The translations under genes were made by a program, and so were the position numbers. Below the pieces are notes generated by a model that worked only from the letters and a program-made list of their open reading frames with translations, made no database searches and was not told the origin of the DNA. A stretch of 64,000 nt of DNA from G963720475 sp963720475 (GTDB taxonomy: Bacteria > Actinomycetota > Thermoleophilia > Solirubrobacterales > Thermoleophilaceae), in assembly GCA_963720475.1 (NCBI GenBank), contig OY970394.1, forward strand, positions 1,240,001-1,304,000, written 5' to 3'. Shown one piece after another: positions 1 through 6,883 of this stretch. The first letter of the stretch is position 1. Every line of letters starts with the position of its first letter.

Positions 1-498
1 CTTCCAGATCGTCACGCGGTCGTGGTAGCCGGCGCTCTCGTCCACGAACGCGTCGGCCTCGACGTCATGCGCGCGACCCGCAACCTCGACGCGCCCGCGC
101 GCGCGGACCGCGCCCTGCTTGCGGGTCCAGATCCACGCCCGGCCGGCGGGGGAGGCGACCTCGAGCACGTCCGCGTCCGGCGCACGCTCCAGCTCGAGAT
201 CGATCCGCACTCCGTCCGCGTCCACCGTGACCCGCGTCGGCGAGACCTCGACGCCGCCCTTGCCGAAGGTGGTCCGCTCGGCGAGGGGGAGGCCCGGCTC
301 GGCGACCGCCCACCAACGCTGGGGCAGCGGCCCCACGCGCGCATCGCCGACGCACAGCATCACGTCCGGACCGTAGACGCCGACGTAGTGCCAGCGCTTC
401 AGCATCCGCCCGCTTGTAAACAGCGGCGGCGTGCGCTCCGGGGGGAGCGGAAGCCCGAGATGTGCGACGCCCGCGCCGCGCTGCGGAAGGCCCTCCAC
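1..498 (-). CDS. Lipocalin-like (DUF2804/CrtC-AttH type) protein, 3' end outside window
   Basis: The minus strand reads open from a GTG at 498 to base 1 (166 codons) with no stop, so the C-terminus lies outside the window. Visible motifs are RMLKRWHYVGVYGPDV (residues 31-46), GPLPQRWWAV and DESAGYHDR at the right edge. These resemble DUF2804 and hydroxyneurosporene synthase/AttH-like beta-barrel proteins of actinobacteria; the family call is from memory of motifs. The start is uncertain: an in-frame ATG lies at 405, but the conserved-looking stretch begins before it, and no good ribosome site precedes the GTG. It is divergent from the nitrilase gene. No enzymatic role can be assigned. Confidence 0.6.
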   Translation of the reverse strand, partial: MEGLPQRGAGVAHLGLPLPPERTPPLFTSGRMLKRWHYVGVYGPDVMLCVGDARVGPLPQRWWAVAEPGLPLAERTTFGKGGVEVSPTRVTVDADGVRIDLELERAPDADVLEVASPAGRAWIWTRKQGAVRARGRVEVAGRAHDVEADAFVDESAGYHDRVTIWK

Positions 499-607
499 TG
501 CGGGCAATCTACCGGCAGCCCGCTCACCCGCCGATATGCTCGGCGGCGTGAAGGCGCTCGTCGATCAGACGCAACCCCCCTTCGCGAAGGCCGTCGCTAA
601 ACTGGAT

Positions 608-621
608 TGACTGGTCAGTCA
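608..621. promoter_or_regulatory. 14-bp palindrome, candidate TetR-family operator
   Basis: TGACTG and CAGTCA form a perfect inverted repeat around a 2-bp centre (GT), 39 bases upstream of the nitrilase start and within its likely promoter/leader. Size and spacing fit a TetR-type operator, and a TetR regulator is the second gene of the same operon, so autoregulation is the simplest reading. The overlapping TTGACT (607-612) also resembles a -35 box, although I see no good -10 after it. Confidence 0.45.
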
Positions 622-643
622 GTCGCGCCAGGCCTGGCGCGAC
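622..643. repeat. 22-bp perfect palindrome abutting the operator
   Basis: Bases 622-632 (GTCGCGCCAGG) are followed directly by their exact reverse complement at 633-643, with no spacer. It begins one base after the 14-bp palindrome and ends 7 bases before the GGGGAGA ribosome site of the nitrilase gene. It could be a second operator, or a hairpin in the 5' leader that affects initiation. It lacks a T-run, so it is not a standard terminator. Confidence 0.5.
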
Positions 644-659
644 CGGCCCGGGGAGAACG

Positions 660-1490
660 ATGCGCGCGGCGGCGGTACAGCTCAATTCGACAGCGGACAA
701 GCAACGCAACGTCGAGATCGCCGAGCGCCTCGTGCGCCAGGCGGCCGCCGAAGGCGCTGAGCTCGTCGTGCTGCCCGAGAAGTACAACGTCTTGGGGGAG
801 GACGAGCACTACGAGGCGCACGCCGAGCCGCTCGACGGCCCGACCCTCGCCAGCGCCGCGTCGCTAGCCGCTGAGCTGTCGATTGACCTCGTCGCGGGCT
901 CGGTCGTCGAGCGCCGCGACGGCCGCGAGCGGCTGTCGAACACCTCGGTCCACTTCGGCCCCGACGGCGAGGTGCGGGGCGTCTACCGCAAGATCCACAT
1001 GTTCGACGTCGTCGTCGGCGGCACGGAGTACCGCGAGTCGAGCACGCAGGAGGGCGGCGACGAGATCGTCGTCTCCGAGCTCGCCGACGGCACCGAGCTG
1101 GGGATGACCGTCTGCTACGACGTGCGCTTCCCCGAGCTCTACCGGATCCTCGCGCTCCGCGGCGCGCGCGTGATCGCGATCCCGGCCGCGTTCACGAAGG
1201 TCACCGGCGAGGCGCACTGGGACGTCCTCGTGCGCGCCCGTGCGATCGAGAACCAGGCGTTCGTCGTCGCCGCGAACCAGTTCGGTGTCAGCGGCGCGGG
1301 CAACGAGAGCTACGGCGGCTCGGTCATCGTCGACCCGTGGGGCGAGGTCCTCGCACGGGCGCCTGCGGGGGAGGGACTAGCGATCGCCGACCTCGACCTC
1401 GACCGCCTCGCACAGATCCGCGCCGACCTGCCGAGCCTCAAGAACCGCGTCGGTGAGGCCTACCGCTGGCCGGAGGAGGTCCCGCACTGA
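660..1490 (+). CDS. Carbon-nitrogen hydrolase (nitrilase superfamily, Nit1/Nit2-like)
   Basis: A 276-residue single-domain amidase. The catalytic triad is visible: Glu40 in LVVLPEKYN, Lys111 in YRKIHMFD and Cys152 in TVCYDVRFPELYR. The YRKIH-FD and CYD-RFPELYR signatures are typical of the Nit branch, whose members hydrolyse omega-amides such as deaminated glutathione or 2-oxoglutaramate; which substrate applies here cannot be told. The ATG start is supported by GGGGAGA five bases upstream. The stop overlaps the TetR start (TGATG), indicating translational coupling. Two palindromes lie just upstream. Predicted cytoplasmic. Confidence 0.9.
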   Translation: MRAAAVQLNSTADKQRNVEIAERLVRQAAAEGAELVVLPEKYNVLGEDEHYEAHAEPLDGPTLASAASLAAELSIDLVAGSVVERRDGRERLSNTSVHFGPDGEVRGVYRKIHMFDVVVGGTEYRESSTQEGGDEIVVSELADGTELGMTVCYDVRFPELYRILALRGARVIAIPAAFTKVTGEAHWDVLVRARAIENQAFVVAANQFGVSGAGNESYGGSVIVDPWGEVLARAPAGEGLAIADLDLDRLAQIRADLPSLKNRVGEAYRWPEEVPH

Positions 1491-2134
1491 TGGCCGCAGG
1501 AAACGCAGGCAAGGAACCCCGCGGCCAGAACGGCGTCGACAAGCGCCGGCTGATCCTCGACGCCGCGATCACTGTCTTCGCCCGCCAGGGCTTCCACCGC
1601 TGCCGCGTCTCCGACGTCGCCGACGAAGCGGGCGTCGCCTACGGCCTCGTCTACCACTACTTCGACTCGAAGGAGGAGATCCTCGACACGCTCTTCACCG
1701 AGCGCTGGCAGATCATGCTCGACGCGATCGAGGAGGTGGACCGCCAGGAGGTGACCGCGCGCGACAAGCTCTACATGGTCGCCTCGTTCATCATCGACTC
1801 CTACCGCTTCGAGCCGGACCTGATGAAGGTGATCATCGTCGAGGTCACGCGCGCCGCCAACTCCTTCGGCCGCGCCCACCTGGAGACGATCGACCGCGCC
1901 TACTCGATGATCGCCGGCATCGTCGAGTCGGCCCAGGCGGATGGCTCGTTCAAGTCCGATATCTCGGCCCAGTTCGCAGCGATGTGCTTCTACGGGGCGA
2001 TCGAGCAGCTCCTGTCGGCGTGGATCTTCGACCTGATGCCGCAGACCGAGGCGGAGTTCGAGGGCGCAAAGTCGCTCGTCGTGGAGACCATTTGCGCCGG
2101 GCTCGAGACCGAGTCGGCGCGCGCCGCGGTGTAA
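1490..2134 (+). CDS. TetR/AcrR family transcriptional regulator
   Basis: 214 residues with an N-terminal TetR helix-turn-helix at about residues 17-63 (RRLILDAAITVFARQGFHR followed by VSDVADEAGVAYGLVYHYF, SKEEIL). The rest is an all-helical ligand-binding region resembling the FadR/YsiA-type C-terminal domain that binds acyl-CoAs; that ligand is a family-based guess. It is coupled to the preceding amidase gene by a one-base overlap (TGATG). The likely target is the palindrome at 608-621 upstream of its own operon. Confidence 0.9.
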   Translation: MAAGNAGKEPRGQNGVDKRRLILDAAITVFARQGFHRCRVSDVADEAGVAYGLVYHYFDSKEEILDTLFTERWQIMLDAIEEVDRQEVTARDKLYMVASFIIDSYRFEPDLMKVIIVEVTRAANSFGRAHLETIDRAYSMIAGIVESAQADGSFKSDISAQFAAMCFYGAIEQLLSAWIFDLMPQTEAEFEGAKSLVVETICAGLETESARAAV

Positions 2135-2167
2135 GCGGCCCGCATTACGGATATAGACTCTCCGCCG

Positions 2168-2305
2168 ATGGAGAACGAACTCGTCAAGCGCCTGCTCTGG
2201 AGCGGGCTGATCGCCGGCGTTGGCGCCATCGCCGCCATCGCCGCGAACAAGATCGCCGCGACCATCTGGGTGCGCGTCTTCGACGAGGACCCGCCCGACT
2301 ATTGA
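2168..2305 (+). CDS. Small single-pass membrane protein (45 aa)
   Basis: ATG at 2168 to TGA at 2305. The protein begins MENELVKRLLWSG, has one hydrophobic helix at about residues 10-26 rich in Ala/Gly/Ile, and ends in an acidic tail (FDEDPPDY). Support comes from context: its stop overlaps the next ATG (TGATG), placing it first in a run of five tightly packed small membrane genes. No domain is recognised; a partner role beside the holin-like protein is inference. Confidence 0.6.
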   Translation: MENELVKRLLWSGLIAGVGAIAAIAANKIAATIWVRVFDEDPPDY

Positions 2306-2445
2306 TGGCGACCGACTCGGCCCCGGCGACCGACGCGACCGGCCCCGACGTTGACCCGTTTGCCGAGCGGCCGGAGCTGTTCGTGGGCGGCGCCTTCATC
2401 GGCGGGCTCGCGCTCGCCTTCCTGCTGAGGGGACTTGGCGCGTGA
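2305..2445 (+). CDS. Small single-pass membrane protein (46 aa)
   Basis: Starts inside the stop of the preceding small gene (TGATG) and ends inside the GTGA start of the next. The first half is Asp/Pro/Thr-rich and soluble (to PFAERPELF), followed by one hydrophobic segment (VGGAFIGGLALAFLL) and a short RGLGA tail. The four-base overlaps on both sides argue strongly that it is translated. No family recognised. Confidence 0.6.
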   Translation: MATDSAPATDATGPDVDPFAERPELFVGGAFIGGLALAFLLRGLGA

Positions 2446-2927
2446 CTGAGCCGGGACCGGTCAGGCCCGACGAGGACCGCTCGCTCGGCGAGATCGTCTC
2501 GGAGGTCTCGGAGAACGCGTCGCGCCTGGTGCGCGAGGAGATCGAGCTCGCGAAGGCCGAGGTGACCGAGCGCGCCAAGACGCTCGGCGCAGGGATCGGG
2601 ATCGGCGTCGCGGCAGGGTTGTTTCTCGCGTTGTCGTTGATCTACTTCCTCCACGGCCTCGCCTACTTCTTCCAGGACCTGCTCGACACCGAGGTCTGGG
2701 TCGGCTACCTGATCGTCACCGTCATCCTCGTCATCCTCGCCGTGATCGCCGGACTGCTCGCCCGCCGCTTCTTCAAGCGCGGCTCACCGCCGACGCCGGA
2801 GATGGCGATCGAGCAGGCCAAGCTCACGCGCGACTCGCTCGAGCACGCGGTCGAGGGGGACGCGCCACCGCTGCCGTCGGCGGGCGCGACCGCAGAGGCG
2901 GCGGCGGCGAGGGAGGGAACCTCGTGA
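2442..2927 (+). CDS. Phage-holin-family / DUF1469-like membrane protein
   Basis: 161 residues: an amphipathic N-terminal region (SLGEIVSEVSENASRLVREE, then IELAKAEVTERAKTL), two hydrophobic helices at about residues 48-70 and 83-107, and a charged Ala/Pro-rich tail. This is the layout of the chromosomal Phage_holin_3_6 (DUF1469) proteins common in actinobacteria, which are not lysis holins and usually sit beside a DUF3618 protein, as here. GTG start with GTGA overlap to the upstream stop; its own stop overlaps the next GTG. Confidence 0.8.
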   Translation: MTEPGPVRPDEDRSLGEIVSEVSENASRLVREEIELAKAEVTERAKTLGAGIGIGVAAGLFLALSLIYFLHGLAYFFQDLLDTEVWVGYLIVTVILVILAVIAGLLARRFFKRGSPPTPEMAIEQAKLTRDSLEHAVEGDAPPLPSAGATAEAAAAREGTS

Positions 2928-3157
2928 CGCCCGAACGCTCCTCGACCGAGATCCGCCAGTCCGTCGAAGCGTCGCGCCGACAGCTTGCCTTCTCGGTCAA
3001 CGACCTGCGCGAGAGAGTGACCGAGATCACCGACTGGCGCCGCCAGCTGGCCGATAACCGCCAGGCTGCCCTCGTCGGCGCGGCGGTCGCGGGCTTCGTG
3101 ATCGGTGGCGGGGTCGCAGCAACGTTCTCGCTGCTGCGCAGACGCCGCCGGCGCTAG
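2924..3157 (+). CDS. DUF3618 family protein
   Basis: 77 residues. The N-terminal helix (STEIRQSVEASRRQLAFSVN followed by DLRERVTEIT) matches the DUF3618 pattern of an Arg/Glu-rich amphipathic helix, followed by one transmembrane helix (AALVGAAVAGFVIGGGVAAT) and an Arg-rich end. GTG start within GTGA of the preceding gene. In actinobacteria this family accompanies DUF1469 holin-like proteins; its molecular role is unknown. Confidence 0.8.
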   Translation: MTPERSSTEIRQSVEASRRQLAFSVNDLRERVTEITDWRRQLADNRQAALVGAAVAGFVIGGGVAATFSLLRRRRRR

Positions 3158-3223
3158 CTCCACCGAGCCGCACGGCCGCACTGCTCCGGATCCCTCCGAA
3201 GCCGCATCTAGCCTGCCGTACCG

Positions 3224-4336
3224 GTGAGCAACCGGACCGTTGTGCGCGTCATCCTGATCGCGGTCGCGATCGCGGGCTTGCTGTATCTGCTGTGGCGGAT
3301 GCGGGAGGTGATCGGGCTCGTCGTCGTGGGAGCGTTCATCGCCGTCGCTCTCGCCCCGGTGGTCAACTTCATCGAGCGCCGCGCCCACGCGCCGCGCGCG
3401 ATCGCGATTCTCGGGGCCTACCTGATCCTGCTGATCGGCGTCTTCGGCATCGGCCTGCTGATCGTGCCTCCGATCGTGGACGAGGTCGACCGCTTCGTCA
3501 ACGACGTGCCGACCTATGTGGACGACATCCGCGACTCGAAGACGCTGCGCAAGTACGACGAGAAGTACGACATCGTCGACAACCTCGAGAAGCAGGCGAA
3601 CAAGCTTCCCTCGCTCGCCGAGGACGCCGGCTCCGCGCTCAAGGACGTGACGGTCGGTGTCTTCACCGCGCTGTTCAAGTTGGTCACGGTGCTCGTGATC
3701 GCCGCTTTCCTGCTGTTCGACGGGAGGCGGATGCTCGAGTTCTTCTTCCGTCAGTTACCGCCCGAGCGGGAGAAACGCGCCCGCTCGATCGCCGCCGACA
3801 TCAACCGGGCCGTCGGGGGCTACGTGATCGGGATCCTCACGATCTCGTTGATCGCCGGCTCGACCACGTTCCTGGTGCTGACGATCCTCGGGGTGCCGTT
3901 CGCCGTCCCGTTGTCCGTGCTGATGGGCTTCATGGTGCTGATCCCGCTCGTCGGTGCGACGATCGCCGGGGTCATCATCGGGATCGTCTGCGCGCTGCAC
4001 GACTTCCCGACCGCGGCGATCATCTGGACGGTCTGGCTGATCGGCTACCAGCAGATCGAGAACCACCTGCTCCAGCCGCAGATCCAGAAGCGGACCGTCT
4101 CGCTCCATCCCCTCCTGGTGATCGTCAGCGTGCTGATCGGGGCGAGCCTGGTGGGAATCGTCGGCGCGTTGCTCGCCATCCCGGCGGCCGCGATCGTCCA
4201 GATCTTCGTACGCGACTGGTGGCGCTACCGCAAAGGGGCGCTGGTTCCCGACGAGCTCGGCGAGCCGCCGGAGAAACCGCCGAAGCCGGACGACCCGTCG
4301 GGCCCGTCGGGCAAGGCCCAGCCCGAGCCCGCCTAG
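3224..4336 (+). CDS. AI-2E family transporter (DUF20/PerM-like)
   Basis: 370 residues with about seven to eight hydrophobic helices: two near the N-terminus, a soluble stretch at about 85-145 (VDEVDRFVNDVPTYVDDIRD), then a cluster of helices (GYVIGILTISLIAGSTTFLV and VLMGFMVLIPLVGATIAGVI). The ENHLLQPQI motif near residue 283 is typical of this exporter family. The C-terminal tail is Pro/Lys/Glu-rich and cytoplasmic. Substrate is unknown; the AI-2 name is historical. GTG start at 3224. It converges on the DegV gene with a 12-base gap. Confidence 0.9.
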   Translation: MSNRTVVRVILIAVAIAGLLYLLWRMREVIGLVVVGAFIAVALAPVVNFIERRAHAPRAIAILGAYLILLIGVFGIGLLIVPPIVDEVDRFVNDVPTYVDDIRDSKTLRKYDEKYDIVDNLEKQANKLPSLAEDAGSALKDVTVGVFTALFKLVTVLVIAAFLLFDGRRMLEFFFRQLPPEREKRARSIAADINRAVGGYVIGILTISLIAGSTTFLVLTILGVPFAVPLSVLMGFMVLIPLVGATIAGVIIGIVCALHDFPTAAIIWTVWLIGYQQIENHLLQPQIQKRTVSLHPLLVIVSVLIGASLVGIVGALLAIPAAAIVQIFVRDWWRYRKGALVPDELGEPPEKPPKPDDPSGPSGKAQPEPA

Positions 4337-4348
4337 CGCCCGCCGCGG

Positions 4349-5221
4349 CTACCCGAGGTGGCGTCGCGGGATGCCGCCGACGCCGAGCAGCCCCGGGCCG
4401 GTGTGCACTCCCAGCACGGGGCCGATCTCCGATACGAAGACCGGCTCGTCGTCGAACAGCTCGCGGCAGCGGTTGGCGAGCTCCTCCGCCTCCGCCAGCG
4501 ACTGGATGTGCTGGACCACCCAGCCGTCGGCGCCCGAGGACTTGCGCTCCTCGGCGTACTCGACCATCCGCTCGAACGCACGCTTCGCGGTCCGCACCCG
4601 TTCCACCGGGGTGATCTCGGACTCGACGGTCAGGATCGGCTTGATCTTCAGCGTCGAGCCGATCCAGGCGCTCGCCGCGCCGACGCGGCCGCTGCGCTTG
4701 AGGAACTCGAGCGTGTCGATCGCAAAGTAGATCTTGAGGTCGTCGCGGGCGGCCTGGATGGCCTCGACGACCTCCTCGGCGCGGGCGCCCGCGGCGGCGC
4801 GGCGAGCCGCGACGAGCGCGAGCATCCCCAGGCCGCCGGCGGCCGTTCGCGAGTCGATCACGGTCACGCGCTCGCCGCCCTTGCCGTCGCGCTCCAGTTG
4901 CTCCGCCGCCTGGCGGGCCGCCTCCGAGGTTCCGGAGAGCCCGCCGGCGATGTGGATCGAAACGATGTCGCGGTCCGCGGCGAGGAGGGGCTCGTAGGCG
5001 GCGACGAAGTCGCCGACCGAGGGCTGCGAGGTGGTCGGCCACTCGTCGATCGAACGCAGCTCCTCGAAGAAGCCGCCGAGATCGCGCATCAGCTCCGCCT
5101 CCGGCTCTGTGCGGTCACCACCGAAGACGATGTAGAGAGAGACGACGGTGATGTCGTTCTCGGCGACGACCTCGTCCGGGAGATAGCTGGTCGTGTCGGT
5201 CACGACTGCGACTGGCGGCAT
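4349..5221 (-). CDS. DegV family protein (fatty-acid-binding, FakB-like)
   Basis: 290 residues matching DegV/FakB across the full length: N-terminal VVTDTTSYLPDEV, a TTSQPS loop near residue 62, GGLSGTSEAAR near 93 (the Ser/Thr loop that contacts the fatty-acid carboxylate in the family), FLKRSGRVG, and a C-terminal GPVLGVHTGPG close to the end. Such proteins present fatty acids to a DhaK-like kinase (FakA); no fakA is visible here. ATG start at 5221. Divergent from the epimerase gene with a 62-base intergenic region. Confidence 0.9.
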   Translation of the reverse strand: MPPVAVVTDTTSYLPDEVVAENDITVVSLYIVFGGDRTEPEAELMRDLGGFFEELRSIDEWPTTSQPSVGDFVAAYEPLLAADRDIVSIHIAGGLSGTSEAARQAAEQLERDGKGGERVTVIDSRTAAGGLGMLALVAARRAAAGARAEEVVEAIQAARDDLKIYFAIDTLEFLKRSGRVGAASAWIGSTLKIKPILTVESEITPVERVRTAKRAFERMVEYAEERKSSGADGWVVQHIQSLAEAEELANRCRELFDDEPVFVSEIGPVLGVHTGPGLLGVGGIPRRHLG

Positions 5222-5283
5222 GCGGCGGCCAGACTACAGCGAGGGCGCCGGGCGAGCGGCCCGCCCGCCATAGACTCCGCGCT

Positions 5284-6381
5284 GTGGGGAAGACGCTGCT
5301 GACCGGCGGCTCCGGCTTCATCGGCTCGGCGATCGCCTGCCAGCTGAACCGGCGCGGCGACGATCTGCGCCTGGCCCTGCGCGAGTCGTCCGAGAACGAG
5401 ACGCTCGACGCACTCGAGTTCGAGCGCGTGAAGTGCGACCTGCTCGACCGCCGCGCGGTCAGACGCGCGCTCAAGGGGGTCGATCGCGTGTTCCACGCCG
5501 CCGGCCTCACCTCGCTTCGCCCGGCTGACGCCGAGCGGCTGTTCGATGTCAACGTCGGCGCGACCCGCATCCTGCTCGAGGAGTGCCTGCGCGCCGAGGT
5601 CGAGCGCGTCACCCTCACCTCGAGCGTCGCCGCGATCGGGCCGGCCGAGCCGGGGGAGACCGCCGACGAGGAGCAGGTCTTCACCGCCGGCCGCCTCGGG
5701 ATCCCCTACGTGAACTCGAAGCACGAGGCCGAGGTGGAGGCGCTGCGGCTGGCGGCGCAGGGACTCTCGCTCGTCTGCGTCAACCCCTGTTTCGTCTTCG
5801 GCCCGGGCGATGTGAACCGCAGCTCGACCGGGATCGTCCGCCGCTTCATGCTCGGCCAGATCCCCGCCTACGTCGAGGGCGGGATCAATGTCGTGGACGT
5901 GGTGGACGTCGCGCGCGGGCACCTGCTCGCCGACGAGAAGGGGAACCCGGGCGAGCGCTACATCCTCGGCAACCGCAACTACACCTGGGACCGGCTGTTC
6001 GCCGACCTCGGCCGGCTCTCCGGCGTCGAGCCGCCTCCGCTGAAGCTGCCACCGCCGCTCGCGCTGCGCCTCGCCGAGGCGGCCGAGCGGCTCCCGGGCC
6101 GCCCCCCGGTGACGGTCGCTGAGGTCCGCTCGGCTGGACTCTGGTGGACGTACAGCTCCAGGAAGGCGAAGCGCGAGCTCGGCTGGCGGACCTCTCCGCA
6201 CGAGGACACGATCGAAGCGACGATCGAGTGGTACATCGAGCGCGACGGAGAGCGCTTCGCGCGGGTGCGCTCGTCACAGCCGATCCAATACAAGGTCGGG
6301 GCGGCCGCGTTCGGCGCACTGCGCGGCGCTGCGTCGCTGGCCGGCCGCCTGCGGCCCGGCCTCGTGGGGACGGACGATTGA
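5284..6381 (+). CDS. NAD-dependent epimerase/dehydratase (HpnA / dihydroflavonol-reductase-like)
   Basis: 365-residue extended short-chain dehydrogenase. The Rossmann motif is LLTGGSGFIGSAIA (residues 5-18); the active site is S in LTSSVAAIG plus the YVNSKHEAE (YxxxK) pair; VNPCFVFGPGD is typical of the HpnA / dihydroflavonol-reductase branch. HpnA is named for hopanoid clusters, but no hopanoid genes are visible here, so the substrate is open. GTG start at 5284. Its stop overlaps the TTG start of the next gene (ATTGA), so the two are likely co-translated. Confidence 0.85.
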   Translation: MGKTLLTGGSGFIGSAIACQLNRRGDDLRLALRESSENETLDALEFERVKCDLLDRRAVRRALKGVDRVFHAAGLTSLRPADAERLFDVNVGATRILLEECLRAEVERVTLTSSVAAIGPAEPGETADEEQVFTAGRLGIPYVNSKHEAEVEALRLAAQGLSLVCVNPCFVFGPGDVNRSSTGIVRRFMLGQIPAYVEGGINVVDVVDVARGHLLADEKGNPGERYILGNRNYTWDRLFADLGRLSGVEPPPLKLPPPLALRLAEAAERLPGRPPVTVAEVRSAGLWWTYSSRKAKRELGWRTSPHEDTIEATIEWYIERDGERFARVRSSQPIQYKVGAAAFGALRGAASLAGRLRPGLVGTDD

Positions 6382-6653
6382 CGACCCTCTACCGCTGCCC
6401 CAACCCGACGGACCACCTCTGCGCGTGCGGACGGGCGGCGCGCAGCCTCAAGCAGCACGGGATCGATTTCGACGAGGTGCGCGTGCCCTACAGCCGCCGC
6501 GACCGGCCCGAGGTCGAGGAGCTGAGCGGCCAGCGCTATGTTCCGGTGCTCGTGTTGGGCGACGACGTCATCACCGATTCGCACCGGATCCGCGAGCACC
6601 TCGACTGGCTGGCCGAGCGCGCGGCCGCGCCGCTCGAGCGCGAGAGCGGCTGA
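6378..6653 (+). CDS. GST N-terminal / glutaredoxin-like thioredoxin-fold protein (91 aa)
   Basis: TTG start overlapping the epimerase stop. The protein starts TTLYRCPNPTDHLCACGRAA, then KQHGIDFDEVRVPY and RYVPVLVLGDDVITDS, which is the beta-alpha-beta plus cis-Pro layout of the GST N-terminal/glutaredoxin fold, ending with IREHLDWL. Cys7, Cys15 and Cys17 are present, but there is no canonical CPYC. It likely binds or reduces a thiol partner; substrate unknown. A TGATG overlap links it to the next small gene. Confidence 0.7.
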   Translation: MTTLYRCPNPTDHLCACGRAARSLKQHGIDFDEVRVPYSRRDRPEVEELSGQRYVPVLVLGDDVITDSHRIREHLDWLAERAAAPLERESG

Positions 6654-6883
6654 TGGCTCGCGGCGGAGCGTCGGCGGGCGGCGGCGGCACCAAGGTCGCC
6701 GCCGAGCGGATCGGGCGCTTCGTGCGCCGTGCCTGGCCGATCGTGCTCGCGGCTTACGAGCGCTGGCAGGCGCTGCCCGAGCACAAGAAGGCGGAGTACC
6801 GCCAACGGGCCCGCAGCGCGGCGGACGCCGGCAAGCGGCGCCTCGATGCGGCCCGCACCCAGCGCGGCAAGCGACGCCGCTAG
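6653..6883 (+). CDS. Small basic protein of unknown function (76 aa)
   Basis: ATG overlapping the upstream stop (TGATG). Gly-rich N-terminus, a hydrophobic patch RRAWPIVLAAYERWQALP, then a strongly basic helical tail ending GKRRR. No domain recognised. Three-gene coupling with the epimerase and thioredoxin-fold genes supports translation. Its TAG stop overlaps the stop of the convergent GH31 gene through the shared bases CTAG (6880-6883). Confidence 0.6.
   Translation: MARGGASAGGGGTKVAAERIGRFVRRAWPIVLAAYERWQALPEHKKAEYRQRARSAADAGKRRLDAARTQRGKRRR

Noticed and set aside
22..600. 192-codon plus-strand frame at the left edge
   Set aside because: Arg/Ala-rich shadow of the minus-strand lipocalin-like gene, with no motif or ribosome site.
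2442..2927. Prophage because of the holin-family call
   Set aside because: DUF1469/holin-like proteins beside DUF3618 are ordinary chromosomal genes in actinobacteria; no other phage genes are present.
5284..6381. Epimerase as the ceramide reductase (CerR) of the SPT/bCerS pathway
   Set aside because: 42 kb away, in a different operon, and its motifs fit the general HpnA/DFR branch; not supported without a tree.
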